Positions 1 to 9,800 of a stretch of DNA of 64,000 nt are shown piece after piece (position 1 is the first letter of the stretch; the number at the start of each line of letters is the position of its first letter). The notes under the pieces were generated by a model. It searched no databases and was not told the DNA's origin. It saw only the letters and a program-made list of their open reading frames with translations. The stretch spans positions 21,672 through 85,671 of the forward strand of contig JALVFE010000023.1 in NCBI GenBank assembly GCA_027030245.1, in the 5' to 3' direction. Both the position numbers and the translations under genes were made by a program. The stretch is from Melioribacteraceae bacterium (GTDB lineage Bacteria; Bacteroidota; Ignavibacteria; Ignavibacteriales; Melioribacteraceae).

Positions 1-1202
1 GTTACGATTCGCTCGAAGCAAAGAGTAAAATAATCGGAGAAAAAACAGTTGACGATAAAGGTTTAATTCTGCTCGATAAAACCCCGTTTTACGTTGAAGC
101 CGGCGGACAGATTGACGATTTGGGAAATCTGATTGTTTCGGGCGAACAACTGAACGTTATAGATGTCGCCAAAATTAACAATCAAGTTGTTCATGTTATC
201 GAAAATACGAAGAATTTGGATTTAACTCCCGGCGAAGAAGTTATTGCCAAGGTTGATGCAAAGCGCCGTTGGGATATAATGAGAAACCACTCGGCAACAC
301 ACTTTTTACATGCGGCATTACGAAAGATATTGGGCACACACGTAAAACAAGCCGGTTCTTATGTTGGTCCCGACAGACTTAGATTCGACTTCACGCATTA
401 CAAAAAATTAAGCGAAGAAGAAATCAAAGACATTGAAGCGCTGGTAAACGAGAAACTCCGCGAAAACATTGAACTTATTCATCACCGTAACATTCCATTT
501 GAGCAAGCTAAAAAAATGGGAGCGCTAATGTTCTTTGGCGATAAATACGGAGACAAAGTAAACGTTGTTCAGTTCGGCGACTTCTCGCTCGAATTTTGCG
601 GAGGCACTCACGTTAAAAACAGTTCGCAAATAGGCTTATTCAAAATTATCAGTGAATCTTCAATCGCCAGCGGAATAAGAAGAATTGAAGCGGTAACGGG
701 CGAAGGCGTTGAAAAATATATTTGGGAACAAATTACAAATCTTAAAAAAGCCGACGAGAAAATACACATATTACTCGACGAGAAAAAGAAGATTGAAAAA
801 GAACTTACGCAATTTAAGCTAAAAGAAAAACTCGGTGGAATAAACGATGTTTTGCAAAATCCCGTTCAAGTTAAAAACATTAACGTTTTCAAAGCGAAAG
901 TCCAAGTAAACAACATGGACGAACTGAAATCTTTAGGAGACGAGTTAAGAAACAAAATGGGATCGGGAATAGGACTACTTATTTCCGAAATTAACGGCAA
1001 AGTCGGCATTGTCTGCGTGGTTTCCGATGATTTAATCAAAAAACAAAATCTCTCCGCCGGAAAAATCGTGGGAGCGATTGCCAAATTGGTAGGTGGTGGC
1101 GGTGGCGGAAGACCGCATCTTGCAACGGCTGGCGGAAAAGACGTAAGCAAAATTGACGAAGCTTTGGATAAATCGGTTGAAGTGATAGAAAACCTACTCT
1201 GA
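1..1202 (+). CDS. alaS: Alanyl-tRNA synthetase, C-terminal part (5' end outside window)
   Basis: Charges tRNA-Ala with alanine and edits mischarged tRNA in the cytoplasm. The frame is open from base 3, so the gene starts upstream of the window and the catalytic domain is missing here. Visible are the end of the TPFYVEAGGQI segment, the editing-domain metal ligands HSATH and CGGTH, the SGIRRIEAVTGEG stretch, a charged helical linker, and the C-terminal DHHA1 domain with the glycine-rich GGGGGGRPHLATAGG segment. This order is diagnostic for AlaRS. It ends 24 bp before a lipoprotein gene on the same strand. Confidence 0.97.
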   Translation, partial: YDSLEAKSKIIGEKTVDDKGLILLDKTPFYVEAGGQIDDLGNLIVSGEQLNVIDVAKINNQVVHVIENTKNLDLTPGEEVIAKVDAKRRWDIMRNHSATHFLHAALRKILGTHVKQAGSYVGPDRLRFDFTHYKKLSEEEIKDIEALVNEKLRENIELIHHRNIPFEQAKKMGALMFFGDKYGDKVNVVQFGDFSLEFCGGTHVKNSSQIGLFKIISESSIASGIRRIEAVTGEGVEKYIWEQITNLKKADEKIHILLDEKKKIEKELTQFKLKEKLGGINDVLQNPVQVKNINVFKAKVQVNNMDELKSLGDELRNKMGSGIGLLISEINGKVGIVCVVSDDLIKKQNLSAGKIVGAIAKLVGGGGGGRPHLATAGGKDVSKIDEALDKSVEVIENLL

Positions 1203-1226
1203 TACCGGCTAACAACGGGGAAGCTT

Positions 1227-1862
1227 GTGAGGAAAATATTTTTCCATTTCTTTCTGTTAATTGTAATAAGCGGCTGCTCTCACGAAATCGTTAATCTCTC
1301 CGATGCAAAAAATGAAGTGAGGGAATATTACGAGTCCGGAAAATTCGACGCCGAAGTGAATTCAATAATTAACTCTGCAATCAAAAAATTTAACGAAACA
1401 GATTTACCGGAAAACGCCGCCGTGGTTTTCGACGTAGACGAGACAGCCCTTTCCAATTACGATTACACAAAAAAGCTCGGATTCGGTTACACTTGGCAAA
1501 GTTGGGACGATTGGGTAAAGTCCGCCAAATCCAAAGCTATTCCGGGCGTTAAAAAGTTATACGACTTTCTAATTTCCAAAAACGTCAAAATAATATTCCT
1601 TACAGGAAGAACTGCAGACCAATGCCGCGCCACCGGAATAAATTTACGTATAGAAGGATTTGTTAAATACGATACGTTGATTTGCAGAACCGAAAAAGAA
1701 GCTCACATGAAAACGAAAATTTATAAAAACAATGCACTGAAAATGTTGGCGAAGAAAAATTACCGGATTATCGGATGCATCGGAGACCAACCCGCAGATG
1801 TAAATCCGGATATTTGTAGATTAAATATTTTGGTTCCTAATTATCTTTACAAATTGGATTAA
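1227..1862 (+). CDS. HAD-superfamily acid phosphatase, lipoprotein (class B / e(P4)-like)
   Basis: Predicted periplasmic or outer-membrane phosphomonoesterase of 211 residues. An N-terminal hydrophobic segment ends in a lipobox, VISGC, with Cys17 as the likely lipidated residue. HAD motif I is DVDETALSN (nucleophile Asp69), motif II is FLTGR, and a late GDQPAD supplies the metal-binding acid. This set matches subfamily IIIB acid phosphatases. Translation probably starts at GTG, because a GGGGAAG Shine-Dalgarno sequence lies just upstream. The 3' end overlaps the convergent TPM-domain gene by 4 bp. The natural substrate is unknown; nucleotide monophosphates are typical for the family. Confidence 0.85.
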   Translation: MRKIFFHFFLLIVISGCSHEIVNLSDAKNEVREYYESGKFDAEVNSIINSAIKKFNETDLPENAAVVFDVDETALSNYDYTKKLGFGYTWQSWDDWVKSAKSKAIPGVKKLYDFLISKNVKIIFLTGRTADQCRATGINLRIEGFVKYDTLICRTEKEAHMKTKIYKNNALKMLAKKNYRIIGCIGDQPADVNPDICRLNILVPNYLYKLD

Positions 1863-2311
1863 ATTACAACTTTGTTGGAAAGTTCGTTTGTGTCATCCGG
1901 CTTAATCGGAAAATGCTGCGAAAGAACTTTACCGATTTCTTCAATTCCCGCAATAATACCTTGAGTAAACCTTCCGTTACGGAATTCATTTTCGATTAAA
2001 CTTCTTATTCTTCCCCAAGTATCGGGAGAAACTTTTTCGTTTATTCCTTCATCGGCAAGAATGTAAAATTTACGCTCGCCCAAAACAATAAATAACAAAA
2101 TACCCGTTTTATCCCGGGTTTTATCCATGTTTAATCTGAAAAATTCTTCTTCAGCTAATTCTTTAATCGATTTCTTCCTTTTTAGAAACGGAACTTCTTC
2201 TTTGATGCTTACACGTATTTCTCCGGAAGTAGTTTTTTCCGCTTCCTTTATTTTATTTGAAATTCTCAGAAAATCATCATCCGTGAAAAAATGGTATATC
2301 AGTTCGTTCAT
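1859..2311 (-). CDS. TPM-domain protein (TLP18.3/Psb32/MOLO-1 family), soluble
   Basis: A 150-residue protein that looks like a bare TPM domain. It begins with a helix, then TSGEIRVSIKEEV, the conserved DKTGILLFIVLGERKFYI strand-turn-strand and the ILADEGINEKV segment, followed by two helices. Many TPM proteins have a signal peptide and a transmembrane anchor, but this one has neither, so it is probably cytoplasmic. The molecular role of the family is poorly defined. The gene converges on the acid phosphatase with a 4-bp overlap. Confidence 0.75.
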   Translation of the reverse strand: MNELIYHFFTDDDFLRISNKIKEAEKTTSGEIRVSIKEEVPFLKRKKSIKELAEEEFFRLNMDKTRDKTGILLFIVLGERKFYILADEGINEKVSPDTWGRIRSLIENEFRNGRFTQGIIAGIEEIGKVLSQHFPIKPDDTNELSNKVVI

Positions 2312-2362
2312 AATCGGTTTGTAAATTTAGTTGTTTCGAATAAGAAAATTAAAGATTTAACG

Positions 2363-3586
2363 TTACTTTAATATTAACATTTTTTTATTCATTTCAAAAT
2401 TTCCGGCTTGTAACTTGTAGATATAAACTCCGCTGGGTAAACCGGCGGCATTAAACGTAACACTGTAATTCCCGGGATATTGTCTTTGATTTACAAGTGT
2501 TTTTATTTCTTTGCCGAGAACGTCGTAAACTTTAAGGGAAACAAACCCCACCTCGGTCCTCCCCTTTGCTAAAGGGGAGGAAGCAGGAGGGGTTGGAATT
2601 GTATATTTTATTGTTGTCGAAGGATTAAACGGATTGGGATAATTCTGCTCCAATTCCAATTTTATCTCAGGAAAAATACTGCCGGTTTTAACGGAAGTAA
2701 GGAAATCGCTCGGCGGATAATACGGTTTGCTTATAACTCCTTCATCGCTTAACAAAACCTCAATGTCCGGATTTTTCAAGATGCTGCTTATCTCAACCGA
2801 ATCTCCGTTGAGCAGAACCGTATCCGCAATTAACCGCACACCGTGAGAATAATCGGCGTAAGAGGCAATATGACCGTTATACATCGGTTGAATGGGATTG
2901 TTAATTCCCAAGTGCCATCCGTAAATTACCACTCTTTCATAGTTTCTGTCGTTACTGTAAATTTTATTTGAAATGATAATATCTTTTTTATGTCCGGCTA
3001 TTATGCTGTCGCCCGTTCTATCCAATCCCAATTGAGTGATTTGCAATTTTATGGAATCGGTATGTTGTTTAAAAACCGGAACTGTCGTCATTTTATCCGA
3101 AGGCGGAATCGGTTGGGGACGCAATTTAATTCCGGCATTATTGTAAATGAGATCAACCATTTTTTTGGTAGGCAAAGAGCAATCGAGCCTATCGGCAAGA
3201 TATTGTGCAGTAGAGGGCGTCATGGGCATATATAAGTAATCATCGTCGGACCCGATTGCAACGTAATCGCACAAAGTGTAGAAAACCAATTCGTAATTTT
3301 GTGAATTAACAGTTTTCTTTACCGTAATTGCTCTTAATTTTCTGGAGAACAAAGGAACGTTACCATTTAAAATTTCTTTAACTACGGCTTTTTCCCTATC
3401 CTCAATGCTTAATCCGGTAACCAAAGATGCGAAAAAAGAACCGGGGGCAGCATCGGGTTTTCTTTCCGGAATGTTCAAATATTTAAGCGAATCACTCCCT
3501 TCACCAGAATAATTCTCACCGGCGGCAAAATTATACGGATAAGTAAATAGAAGCAGAACTGTTATAATTTTTAAACATTTAAACAT
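2363..3586 (-). CDS. T9SS type A sorting-domain protein, function of body unknown
   Basis: A 407-residue exported protein. The N-terminus is a hydrophobic signal peptide (residues 1 to about 22). The last 95 residues form a type IX secretion C-terminal domain: LEQNYPNPFNPSTTIKY, then SLKVYDVLGKEI, and finally GVYIYKLQAGNFEMNKKMLI. This predicts export across the outer membrane through T9SS and removal of the tail. I do not recognise the body of about 280 residues, which contains GWHLGINNPIQPMYNGH and YADYSHGVRLI. The sorting domain is interrupted in frame by a 17-codon stretch (TPPASSPLAKGRTEVG) derived from a palindromic DNA repeat, listed separately. Confidence 0.8.
   Translation of the reverse strand: MFKCLKIITVLLLFTYPYNFAAGENYSGEGSDSLKYLNIPERKPDAAPGSFFASLVTGLSIEDREKAVVKEILNGNVPLFSRKLRAITVKKTVNSQNYELVFYTLCDYVAIGSDDDYLYMPMTPSTAQYLADRLDCSLPTKKMVDLIYNNAGIKLRPQPIPPSDKMTTVPVFKQHTDSIKLQITQLGLDRTGDSIIAGHKKDIIISNKIYSNDRNYERVVIYGWHLGINNPIQPMYNGHIASYADYSHGVRLIADTVLLNGDSVEISSILKNPDIEVLLSDEGVISKPYYPPSDFLTSVKTGSIFPEIKLELEQNYPNPFNPSTTIKYTIPTPPASSPLAKGRTEVGFVSLKVYDVLGKEIKTLVNQRQYPGNYSVTFNAAGLPSGVYIYKLQAGNFEMNKKMLILK
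2544..2594. repeat. Palindromic repeat inserted in frame in the T9SS sorting domain
   Basis: A 51-bp element, exactly 17 codons. The core is a near-perfect inverted repeat, CCTCCCCTTT-gct-AAAGGGGAGG (2558-2580), and the edges AACCCC and GGGGTT are also inverted copies of each other. It lies between the TIKYTIP and FVSLKVYDVLG parts of the sorting domain, two segments that are close together or directly adjacent in ordinary domains of this type. It adds residues but keeps the frame open. Confidence 0.8.
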
Positions 3587-3770
3587 AAATATGTTTATTT
3601 TGATATTACAAATAATGATTAAATTTTGCAGACTTTTGCTTTTTCGGATTAAACTTCACCGTGTATTATCCAATATCTTTCCTACCGTCAAAACAAATTA
3701 AACAATATGGGACTCCAAATCAAATTTACGCAGAAAGAAATTCAAATCAGAAAAGTTAAATTGGGAAAGA

Positions 3771-3795
3771 CGGGGATGCCCGATTGACATCCCCG
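3771..3795 (-). terminator. Hairpin downstream of the giant coiled-coil gene
   Basis: Inverted repeat CGGGGATG / CATCCCCG with a 9-nt loop, starting 9 bp after the stop codon of the giant gene when read on the minus strand. It is followed by TCTTTCCC rather than a clean U-tract, so it may be a weak terminator or an mRNA-end-stabilising hairpin. Confidence 0.5.
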
Positions 3796-3803
3796 CATTT
3801 AAA

Positions 3804-6800
3804 TTATTCTTCGTGGAAGCTTTTCACCGCGCTTGTCAGATCGCTGAATATATTGAACACTTTATCCATTCTGGTAATGTAAAACATTGAAGATTCAGTT
3901 TGATCATCCCAGACAAGTTTCAGGTCGCCGCCTCTCGATTTTGATTTTTTAAGCGCATTGACCAAAACTCCCAACATCGTTGAATCGACAAACTCACAGC
4001 GCGTTAAGTCTACTACGAATTTGTGGTTACCTTGGTCAATCAAATTTTGCACATATTCTTTAAAGTCTAATGCTTTATCCATCGTTGCGCGTGCAAGGTT
4101 AACGGTAACAACACATACATCTTCCAAGCATTTACTTTCAAAATCATTATCGTGTCCCGCTTCGTAATCTATTTTGTCTATTTCCGGAAAATCGTTTTGC
4201 GCATCGAAATTTTCTGCCGGCATAGGTTCTTCGTGAGTTTCGAAATCTTGAAAATCATTAGTTTCAACTTGTTGTTCTTCTTTTATTTCCTCAGCCGGTT
4301 GTTCTTCCAACATTTTATCAATTTCTTCAATCGAAAGTCCTTCGTCCAATTCATTAAATTCCTCATCCATTTCAATAACGGGTTGTTCAGCCGATTCAGC
4401 CGTTTCGACTTCGGATTCTTGCTCGCGATGGTTATCGTTCAGCAATGCTTCAAGTTCCGCTATTTTCTGAACTTGCCGCTCAATCATCTCCTCTTTTTGT
4501 CTTAACTCAGATTCATCTATGGAAATTTTTTCGCGCAAGTCTTCTATTTGCTTTTTCAAATATTCTGCATTTTCGTCTTTTTCCTTCTTAAGCTGTTCAA
4601 ACTGTTCTTCCAATCCTCGAAGCTCGGCTATTTTCTGACTTTGATTTTCAATGATTTGCTCCCGTTGGGCATCGAGCATTTCGAATTCGGTTTTTTCGAG
4701 CTTCAGTTTTGCAAGTTGTTCGCTTTGATTTTTTATAATTTCTTTCTGCTCTTCTATTTGCCGACTAAGCTGATCTATTTTTGCGCTTAGATCTTCGTAA
4801 TCGGATTTCTGTGTGGAAGAAGTTTCTAACTCCTTAATATAATCTTCAAGACTTTTTATCAGTTCGTTTTTCGCTTCAATTTCCACATAATTTTTCTTGT
4901 TAATTTCTTGATACTCGTTCAGTTTGTTCCTAAGCGCATCCAACTGTTTTTTCTGACTTTCTATTTGCAGTCGCTTTTCATGATCTGCTTGTTCCAGTTC
5001 TTCTTTCAATTTTTCCAATTCGGAAATTCTGTTCTCAAATTCTTTTACGCGCTCGCTGTTTTCGTTATCGGAATCCGAAACATGAGCTATTTTTTCGTTC
5101 AGTTGGTTAATTTGCGATTGAAGTTCGGAGATTACGCCTTGATTATGAACCAGTTCGGCTTCTTTGGTTTTAAGTTTTTCGGTATAATCATCCAATTGTT
5201 GTTGCAGTTCGCTGCTGTTAGAAGTGTAATGGCTGAGTTTTTCTTCAAGCTCCGCAATTTCGCTTCTTAATTTGCTTATTTCCTCTTCCCTTTCTTTAGC
5301 TTCTTCATCCCGCAAATTAAACAATTGTTCATATTCTTCCGCTTTTTCTCGGAAAGTGCTTAATTCGTTTTGCAGACTTTCAAACTTATCGCTGTATTCC
5401 GCAAGTTTCGATTCAGCAGCCACCAAGGCTTCTTCTTTTTGTTTCAGTTGCTCAATTTTTTCGGATAGTTCGCCGTTGTATTTTTCGTGTTCGTTGAGTT
5501 TGTTTTTATAATTTTCAAATTCCGAATAAAGTCCGCTTAATTCATCGCTTTGTTTGGTAATTATTTCGTTTTGTTCTTCAACTTTTGATTTGTATTCGTC
5601 AACGGCGGAATTCAATCTGCTTAACTCTTCGTTTAATTCGGCAATTGTTTTTTCGTATTGCGCTTTATCTTCTAACAAGCTCTGTTCAGCTTTTTCCAAG
5701 AGCGAAATATTTTCTTGTAGTTTTTGTATTAATTCGTCTTTCTCCTGCGTTGAAAGACTGCAATTTTGCATCCGTTCTTCATATTCGTTCAATTTGTTTT
5801 CGATTTCTTCCGCAAATTTGACTTTCTCGTTGTAACTGACTTCCAATTCATTCTTTTTGTTTTCCAGTTCGGCATTTTGCTGTTCCAAACCGGCTTTTTC
5901 TTCTTCCAGTTTCGAAGCTAAGTTTTCAAGCTCATTTAATTTCCGTTCGATTTCGTTCACGTAGTTTTCTTTTTCTCTTAAACTGCTTTCAAGATTTTCT
6001 TTCTCTTGTTCAAGTTCGGATTTCTTATTCGATAATTCGTTTAAATTTTGTTCGTATTCGCTGCTCTTGTTTTCAAGTTCGTTTAGTCTCTGTTCCAGTT
6101 CCGAATATTCTTTTTCTTTTTCGTAGAATTTATTTTCCCATTCGTATTGTTGTTTTTGCAATTCGGAATATTTTTGTTCCAGTTGAGATTTTTCTTGATC
6201 GAGATTAGCTTTTAAGTTTTCCAATTCGTTTAATCTTTGCTCAACTTCTTGCAAGTATCCGTCTTTTTCGTTTAATCTGTTAATCAGGTTTTCTTTTTCT
6301 TTTTCAAGTTCTTCTTTTTGCCGCTCAATTTCCGCTTTTTGATTCGAAAGCTCGTCGAGTTTACGTTCAAATTCGTTGTTCTTACTTTCAAAGCTTTCAA
6401 CTTTGTGCTGCAATTCTTCCAATCGATGATTTTGCGCTGCAACCAAGCTTTCGTTTTCGGCGTTTTTGTTTTTAAATTCCTCGACCAGTTCGGATAGAGA
6501 AGCGATTTCTTCTTTAAGCATTTCTATCGTTTCGATATATTCTTCTTCCGCTTTCTCAAGATCCATTTCCCTTTGTCTTACTTGCGTTAGTTCATTGCTT
6601 AATTTATCCACTTGTTCTTGCTTAAACTGATCATCCAATTCCAAAGCATGAATTCTGTTTTCGAAATCCTTAATTCTGTCATTCAAATCCTCGATGAATT
6701 TCTCTTTTTCTTCAAGACTCTTAGAAAGTTCCATCTTATAAATTGATAATTCATTCAGTTGCTCCTTCTGTTTTTCAATTATTTCGCTTTTTTCTACTTC

Positions 6801-9800
6801 CGCGTTATCCAGATTATTCAATTTATTTTCCATTTCGGAAAGACGGTTGTTTTGGTCTTCTATTATTTGGTTATCGCGTTCTATTTGAATTTCATATTCA
6901 TCTATTTTGTTTTTCAGTCCGGCTATTTCGTTTTTCAACTCGTTAATTTTATCAATATATTCTTCTTCGGCTTCTTCAAATCGTTGTTTTTCGGAACGTA
7001 AAGCATTGAGTTCCGAATTCAATTGTTCGAATCTTTCGTTCTGGTCGCGCAAGCTGCTTTCGTAGTGAACAACTTTTTTATTTAATTCATCTAACACAGT
7101 GTCTTTTTCGCTAATCAAATTCGATAATTCTTTTTCCTTCTGTTCAAGTTCAGCCAACTTGCCGGTTTGACTTTCAATCAATGCATTCTTTTCTTCGTCA
7201 ACATGTTTGAAGTGTTCGACTTGTGCTTGCAATTCATTAATTTGGGAATTCAAGTTAGCAACAATTTCATTCTTGCTTCTTCTTGTTTCTTCAAGTTCGT
7301 TTTCCAGAATTTTAATTTGTGCAAGTTTCTCGTTCTGTTCTCTTATAAATTTGGTTTTGGCTTCAATAACTTCGTTAAGATCGTTAATTTTCGCATTAAG
7401 ATCAGATAATTCCGATTCTTTAATTGAAAGCTGTTCGTTTTTCGCTTTTATTTTATCTATAGCGGAATTCAGTTGCGATTGCAATTCGTTGATTTGAGCT
7501 TCGTATTTGCCAATTTGCTCGGTTTGAGATTTGAGTTTATCGAGATATTCTTCTTGAGTTTTGTTCAATTTCTCAAGTTGAGCTTGAAGTTCGTTTATGA
7601 ATTGTTCTTTTTCTTCGGATTGATGTTTCAGTTTCTGTGCGTTTATCGTCAACTCGGAAATCTGATCGGATAATTCGGAAATTCTTGCGTTTAATTCCAC
7701 TTTTTCGTTTTCGCTCGATGTTTTGTACTCGTTTAGTTCATTGAGTTGATTTCTTAAGTTTTCGATTTCAGCGTTTTTCGCATTTTCCGATTCCGTTAAT
7801 TCCGCAATTCTGTTTTCCAATCCAGTTATTTTTGCCACTTGTTCGCCGATTAAATCATTTTTTTGTTTCTCCGAGCGTTGCAGTTCTTCCACGTAATTGT
7901 TCAATCTGTAAATTTCTTCGGCTTTACGGTTAATTTCCTCATCTTTTTCGGCAATTACTTTACCGTTGGCTTCGGCAAGTTCTTCCAAAACTTTTACTCT
8001 TTCGCTAAATCCTTTAATCGATTCTTCTTTTTCAAGAAGTTCGTTTCTTAATTTTTCATTTTCCGACTTAAATAGTGAAAGTTTTTCGCTTTGTTTTTCA
8101 ATCAGATTAACTTGTTCTTCGTGTACATTTTCATAGTCCGCAACTTTTTGCATCAAATTCTTAATCTGCAGATTTAATTGCTCAAGAATTTTATCTTTTT
8201 GTTTTTCAAGTTGTTTTTGTTCGCTAATAACGGTCTCAAGTTCGGAAATCTTATGGCTTTGAGTAATGATTATTTCATTTTTCTCTTTTTCGGATTTTTC
8301 AAGTTCTCTTTCTCTTTCCTCCAATTCTTCAACACGTCTCGCATAACTTTCGATTTCCGAAATTTTTGCGTCTATTGAAGCATTGAGATTCTTAATCGTT
8401 TGCGATTTTTCTTCGTTTTCTTCTACCAAAGCCGGAATTTTTTGAACTTCGTTTTCAAGCTCGTTTTTGAGTTCTTCCAATTCATTTAATTTGGCGGTAA
8501 GTTCTTTTAACTGTTGGTCTTTTTCGTTAATGAAACCAATTTTTTCTTTCAGTTCGCCTTCTAATTTTTCAATTGTGCTTTGTTTTTCGGATATTCTTCC
8601 CTTTAATTCTTCAATGCGTCCGTTAAGTTCGTCTTTTTCCTTATATAAGCTATTAAGCTCTTCGGTTTTACCGGTTAATTCGTTTTCGGCGTGGTTAAGT
8701 CTTTCTTTATATTTTTCTATTTCCGATTTCAAAAATTCAATTTCGTTCTGTAATTCGTCAATTTTTTGAAGCCCGCTTTCCTTATCCAGTTCCAGAACAC
8801 TTATTTTCTCATCAAGGGCGAAAATTGATTCTTCTTTTTCCTTTAATTTTTTCTCCAATTCTTTAATGAGAAACTCACTTTCTATAATATCGTTTTCTAA
8901 GTTTTTGTTTTTATTTTGAAGTTCTTTAATTAATTCGTTCTTTTCGCTCAATACCTTTTCGTGTTCTTCTTTAACCAATTCAAGACCTGAAATTTGACCT
9001 TCGAGCTCTGTTATTTTGTTTTCCAGTTGTTCTTTATCTTGTTTAAGCGATTGTTCCGATTCGTTTAATTTTGCAATTAAATTGTTTTGTTCGGAGATCA
9101 ATTCCGATTTTTGCGAAATTTGATTTTCGTAAGTTTTGTTTAATTCTTCCAATTCGTTAAATCGCTTTAAGTACTCTTCGATTTTATATTCCAAACCGTT
9201 TATTTCATTTTTTAATTGCTCCCGTTCTTCTTCCAATTCTAAAATTTTAACGCTCTGCTCGCCGATTAACGAATTTCTGTGTTTATCTACATGTGAGAAT
9301 TTTTGTTCGAGTTTTTTATATGCTTCCAATCTTTCCCTGTATTCTTCGGCTTTTCTCTGCAGCTCTTCTTTATCATTTCTAAATTGACTAAGCTCTTCTT
9401 CAATTTTTTGCTTTTCTTCTTTTATCAGATCGATAATGTGTTCTTTTTCGGAAAGTTTATTTTCATAATTTTCCGTTAATTCCTTTAACTCTGCATTAAG
9501 TCCGGCAATTATTTCATCTTTGGATTTAATTTCGTTCTCGAATTTTTCCCGGACGGCAGAATCCGATGAAAGCTGCTCGGTTATTTCACGTATTTTCTCA
9601 CTTTGCGAATCGATTACTTGTTCAAGTTTTTCGTTTTTATCTTTTAAATAAGATATCTCAGCCGAATAGTTTTCAATTTCTTTATTTTTTTGTGAAATTA
9701 CATTTTCAAAATTTTCCGAATCGGAATTCAAACGACCGTTTAATTCAACGATATTTTGTTTTAACCCTTCTATTTCTTCATTTTTTGCCGCAATTTCCTC

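Noticed and set aside
866..1150. Pro-rich minus-strand frame inside alaS
   Set aside because: Antisense of the Gly-rich DHHA1 segment of alaS; no start signal.
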